Shown here piece after piece: positions 14,147-15,602 of a stretch of 15,602 nucleotides of DNA. The notes below the pieces were generated by a model that was not told the origin of the DNA, searched no databases, and worked only from the letters and a program-made list of their open reading frames with translations. Origin of the DNA: JAGMES01 sp023128035 (GTDB lineage: Bacteria > Bacillota > Halanaerobiia > DY22613); NCBI GenBank assembly GCA_030627905.1, contig DAOVRZ010000124.1, positions 1 through 15,602 on the forward strand. The letters are read 5' to 3'. Made by a program: the position numbers and the translations under genes. Numbering within the stretch: the first letter of the stretch is position 1; every line of letters starts with the position of its first letter.

Positions 14147-14350
14147 TTAATGAATAATAAGCGGAGCGATGAGTTGAGAAAAGAGGAAATCAACTAATCC
14201 AATAAAGACTGCCATTACAAGTATTGTTACCAAAACAACCGTAGTGTATGAAAGCAGTTCATTCCAGTTCGGCCAGTTAACTTTACGCAATTCAGCCCTT
14301 ACTTCACGAAAATACTTTTTGATTCGTGCAAAAAAACCCTTAGAAGCCAT
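14147..14350 (-). CDS. secE: Protein translocase subunit SecE
   Basis: SecE clamps and stabilises the SecY channel in the cytoplasmic membrane. The 67-residue protein has the short Gram-positive form: an amphipathic N-terminal helix with FFARIKKYFREVRAELRKVN, the conserved WPNWNELLSYT turn, and a single transmembrane segment at about 36-60 (TTVVLVTILVMAVFIGLVDF). The ATG at 14350 has GAGGG about 11 nt upstream. An in-frame TTG at 14368 would add six residues and overlap that site. Its position between rpmG and nusG is the standard bacterial arrangement. Confidence 0.95.
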   Translation of the reverse strand: MASKGFFARIKKYFREVRAELRKVNWPNWNELLSYTTVVLVTILVMAVFIGLVDFLFSQLIAPLIIH

Positions 14351-14402
14351 TCTTTTCACATCCCTCAATCAATATTCATTCACCAAAACACTGGTCAACA
14401 AA

Positions 14403-14552
14403 TTATTTTGTTTCTCTGTGCAGAGTGTGTGATCTACAGAATTTGCAATATTTTTTCATTTCCAATCTTTCTTTGATGTTACTCTTATTCTTTGTAGTTG
14501 AATAATTTCTTCTTTTACACTCTGTACAGGCAAGTGTGATAATTTCTCTCAT
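14403..14552 (-). CDS. rpmG: 50S ribosomal protein L33, zinc-binding form
   Basis: L33 is a small large-subunit protein near the E site. The 49-residue product begins MREIITLACTECKRRNYSTT and ends CKFCRSHTLHRETK. It has two CxxC pairs (Cys9/Cys12 and Cys36/Cys39) forming the zinc ribbon of the C+ type. The ATG at 14552 is preceded by AGGAGGTG about 7 nt upstream. It ends 52 nt before secE and is the first gene after a strong promoter. The cysteine-containing form suggests that a cysteine-free, zinc-independent paralogue could exist elsewhere, as in several Bacillota, but none is in this window. Confidence 0.96.
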   Translation of the reverse strand: MREIITLACTECKRRNYSTTKNKSNIKERLEMKKYCKFCRSHTLHRETK

Positions 14553-14611
14553 TGTGCCACCTCCTGAAACAGTGTCAACTTATAAGTTACACTCCCTAGT
14601 ATACCTTATTT

Positions 14612-14640
14612 ACTCTATCACATTTTGTCCAAGATGTCAA
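14612..14640 (-). promoter_or_regulatory. SigA-type promoter of rpmG-secE-nusG-rplK-rplA
   Basis: Minus-strand -35 TTGACA (14635-14640, perfect), 17-bp spacer, -10 TAGAGT (14612-14617, four of six) with an extended TG. The predicted start near 14605 gives a leader of about 50 nt before rpmG. I see no clear terminator between the methyltransferase stop and this promoter. Confidence 0.75.
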
Positions 14641-14685
14641 CAAAATTTTAAAAAACTTGCCGAATTTGTCTCCGCATGAAACGCG

Positions 14686-15285
14686 CTACTTTTTCACAGC
14701 ACAATATACGCGATATCCACTTCCTTTTTTCACTTCATCAACTTCACCAAAAATTTCTATCATTTTCTTTGCCAATGATTTTGCCCCTTGCTTGGTCATA
14801 CAGACTGTGTACAAAGAACCATTAATATTTAGATGTTCTTTAGCTTTTTCAATCAGTGAATAAACAACTTTTTTTCCAGCTCGAAACGGCGGATTCATTA
14901 AAATTACATCAAAATCATTTTCATCAATATTAGTAAATCCATCACTATGAATCACTTTTACATTTGAAATCTGATTCACTTTTGCATTTTCTTTTGCTAA
15001 CCCAGTCGCACGTTGATTAATGTCCACCATATATGATTGACCAAATGGGGCCAGCTTTGCTGCAACAATCCCTAAAGAACCATAACCGCATCCCATATCT
15101 AATACTTTATCAGTTTTTTGAATTTTCATAGCCTGAATCATCAGCTCAGTTCCACGATCAATATGATTTCTAGAAAAAACACCTGCATCAGTTCTAAAAG
15201 AAAACTTCATTCCTAATAATTCGGCTTCAATCTCCCGATAATCGTGGGCAACCTCAGGATTTTCTGTAAAATAATGTTCCCCCAT
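14686..15285 (-). CDS. Class I SAM-dependent methyltransferase, YbxB/RsmC-like
   Basis: The 199-residue protein has the Rossmann-fold methyltransferase motif I VLDMGCGYGSLG (from residue 61), motif II VDINQRA (from 87), and the NPPF motif IV at 131-134 followed by RAGKKVV. NPPF is typical of N-methylation of exocyclic amino groups. The N-terminal EHYFTENPEVAHD and GVFSRNHIDRGTELMI match Bacillus YbxB, of the COG2813 group that includes the 16S rRNA guanine methyltransferase RsmC. The likely job is rRNA modification, but the target is unproven: RsmC itself has an extra N-terminal domain that is absent here. The ATG at 15285 has AAAGGAGGT about 7 nt upstream; a GTG at 15288 is too close. It lies between the tuf terminator and the rpmG promoter, not between rplL and rpoB as ybxB does. 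Confidence 0.88.
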   Translation of the reverse strand: MGEHYFTENPEVAHDYREIEAELLGMKFSFRTDAGVFSRNHIDRGTELMIQAMKIQKTDKVLDMGCGYGSLGIVAAKLAPFGQSYMVDINQRATGLAKENAKVNQISNVKVIHSDGFTNIDENDFDVILMNPPFRAGKKVVYSLIEKAKEHLNINGSLYTVCMTKQGAKSLAKKMIEIFGEVDEVKKGSGYRVYCAVKK

Positions 15286-15370
15286 CACCTTACCTCCTTT
15301 AACAACATTTTCAGAAGAAATAAGTTTTTAGTTAGGTTTATCTTTCTGTTTGTTAAATCTTCTATGAAGA

Positions 15371-15398
15371 TTTATAAAGTGCTTGCATATTGTTTAAA
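15371..15398 (-). promoter_or_regulatory. Possible weak promoter of the methyltransferase gene
   Basis: Minus-strand TTTAAA (15393-15398, four of six), 16-bp spacer, TATAAA (15371-15376, five of six). It lies directly after the tuf terminator and 86 bp before the gene, which otherwise would depend on tuf readthrough. A small 8-bp hairpin (15355-15373) overlaps the presumed start region. Confidence 0.4.
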
Positions 15399-15400
15399 GG

Positions 15401-15439
15401 AGTCAAAAAACTCCTGAAAGCTTAAATTTCAGGAGTTTT
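15401..15439 (-). terminator. Intrinsic terminator of the upstream tuf copy
   Basis: Eight bases after the tuf stop, AAAACTCCTGAAA pairs with TTTCAGGAGTTTT in a perfect 13-bp stem around a 7-nt loop, with six U on and just beyond the 3' arm. This is the clearest terminator in the window and separates tuf from the methyltransferase and rpmG units. Confidence 0.92.
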
Positions 15440-15447
15440 GGTTTATT

Positions 15448-15602
15448 TTACTCAATAACCAAAGTAACAACACCAGCACCTACTGTACGGCCACCCTCAC
15501 GGATCGCAAAACGTAAACCTTCTTCCATAGCTATTGGAGTAATCAAGCTACCAATCATCTCAATGTTATCACCAGGCATAACCATTTCTACGCCTTCTGG
15601 CA
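15448..15602 (-). CDS. tuf: Elongation factor Tu, C-terminal fragment (gene runs off the right edge)
   Basis: Only the last 51 or so codons are present. They encode the end of domain III of EF-Tu: EGVEMVMPGDNIEMIGSLIT, the LRFAIREGGRTVGAGVVT signature, and the terminal VIE followed by TAA. The FAIREGGRTVGAGVV block is diagnostic. A strong terminator follows the stop. This is a different locus from the tuf 5' end at the left edge, since that one lies downstream of fusA; tuf upstream of rpmG or secE plus a second tuf after fusA is known in other bacteria. Confidence 0.97.
   Translation of the reverse strand, partial: PEGVEMVMPGDNIEMIGSLITPIAMEEGLRFAIREGGRTVGAGVVTLVIE

Noticed and set aside
14573..14578. 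A second TTGACA just upstream of rpmG
   Set aside because: A -10 at 17 bp would fall on the rpmG start codon and no suitable hexamer is there. The promoter at 14612-14640 is far better.
15355..15373. 8-bp hairpin upstream of the methyltransferase gene
   Set aside because: It has no U-tract on the minus strand and a 3-nt loop. It overlaps a weak -10 and is probably chance in AT-rich sequence.

Overview
This window is the core ribosomal-protein/RNA-polymerase/elongation-factor region of a low-G+C bacterium, almost certainly a Gram-positive of the phylum Bacillota and most likely a member of the Clostridia. The evidence is the AT-rich composition, strong AGGAGG-type ribosome binding sites, separate rpoB and rpoC genes, an L7Ae/YbxF-type gene between rpoC and rpsL, an L10 leader before rplJ, and housekeeping proteins of Firmicute type. 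S12 is the short 124-residue form without the insertion found in Bacillus S12, which argues against Bacillales. I cannot name the genus.

Every gene lies on the minus strand, so transcription runs from high to low coordinates. In that order the layout is: the 3' end of one tuf copy with a strong terminator; a YbxB/RsmC-like methyltransferase; rpmG-secE-nusG-rplK-rplA; an L10-leader attenuator and rplJ-rplL with a terminator; rpoB-rpoC behind their own promoter and a leader of about 225 nt; then the str-type cluster L7Ae-like gene-rpsL-rpsG-fusA and the 5' end of a second tuf copy. rpmG (49 residues) is a short gene that is easily missed.

Four promoters of nearly identical design (TTGACN, 17-bp spacer, TGn plus a TANANT-like -10) split the region into units starting before rpmG, rplJ, rpoB and the L7Ae-like gene. 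Between them lie hairpins that could tune output: the L10 leader and its palindromic terminator, a palindromic terminator after rplL, a hairpin just after the rpoB promoter, and a 12-bp terminator-like hairpin between the L7Ae-like gene and rpsL. Similar L1-operator-like elements precede both rplK and rplA.

Together the genes supply the large-subunit stalk proteins L11, L1, L10 and L7/L12, the zinc form of L33, S12 and S7, the elongation factors EF-G and EF-Tu, the beta and beta' subunits of RNA polymerase, the transcription factor NusG and the translocase subunit SecE. I see no mobile element, CRISPR array, rRNA or tRNA, and no novel multigene system. The points of interest are regulatory RNA structures, the position of the methyltransferase, the acidic RpoB tail, and the fact that both window ends fall inside tuf.
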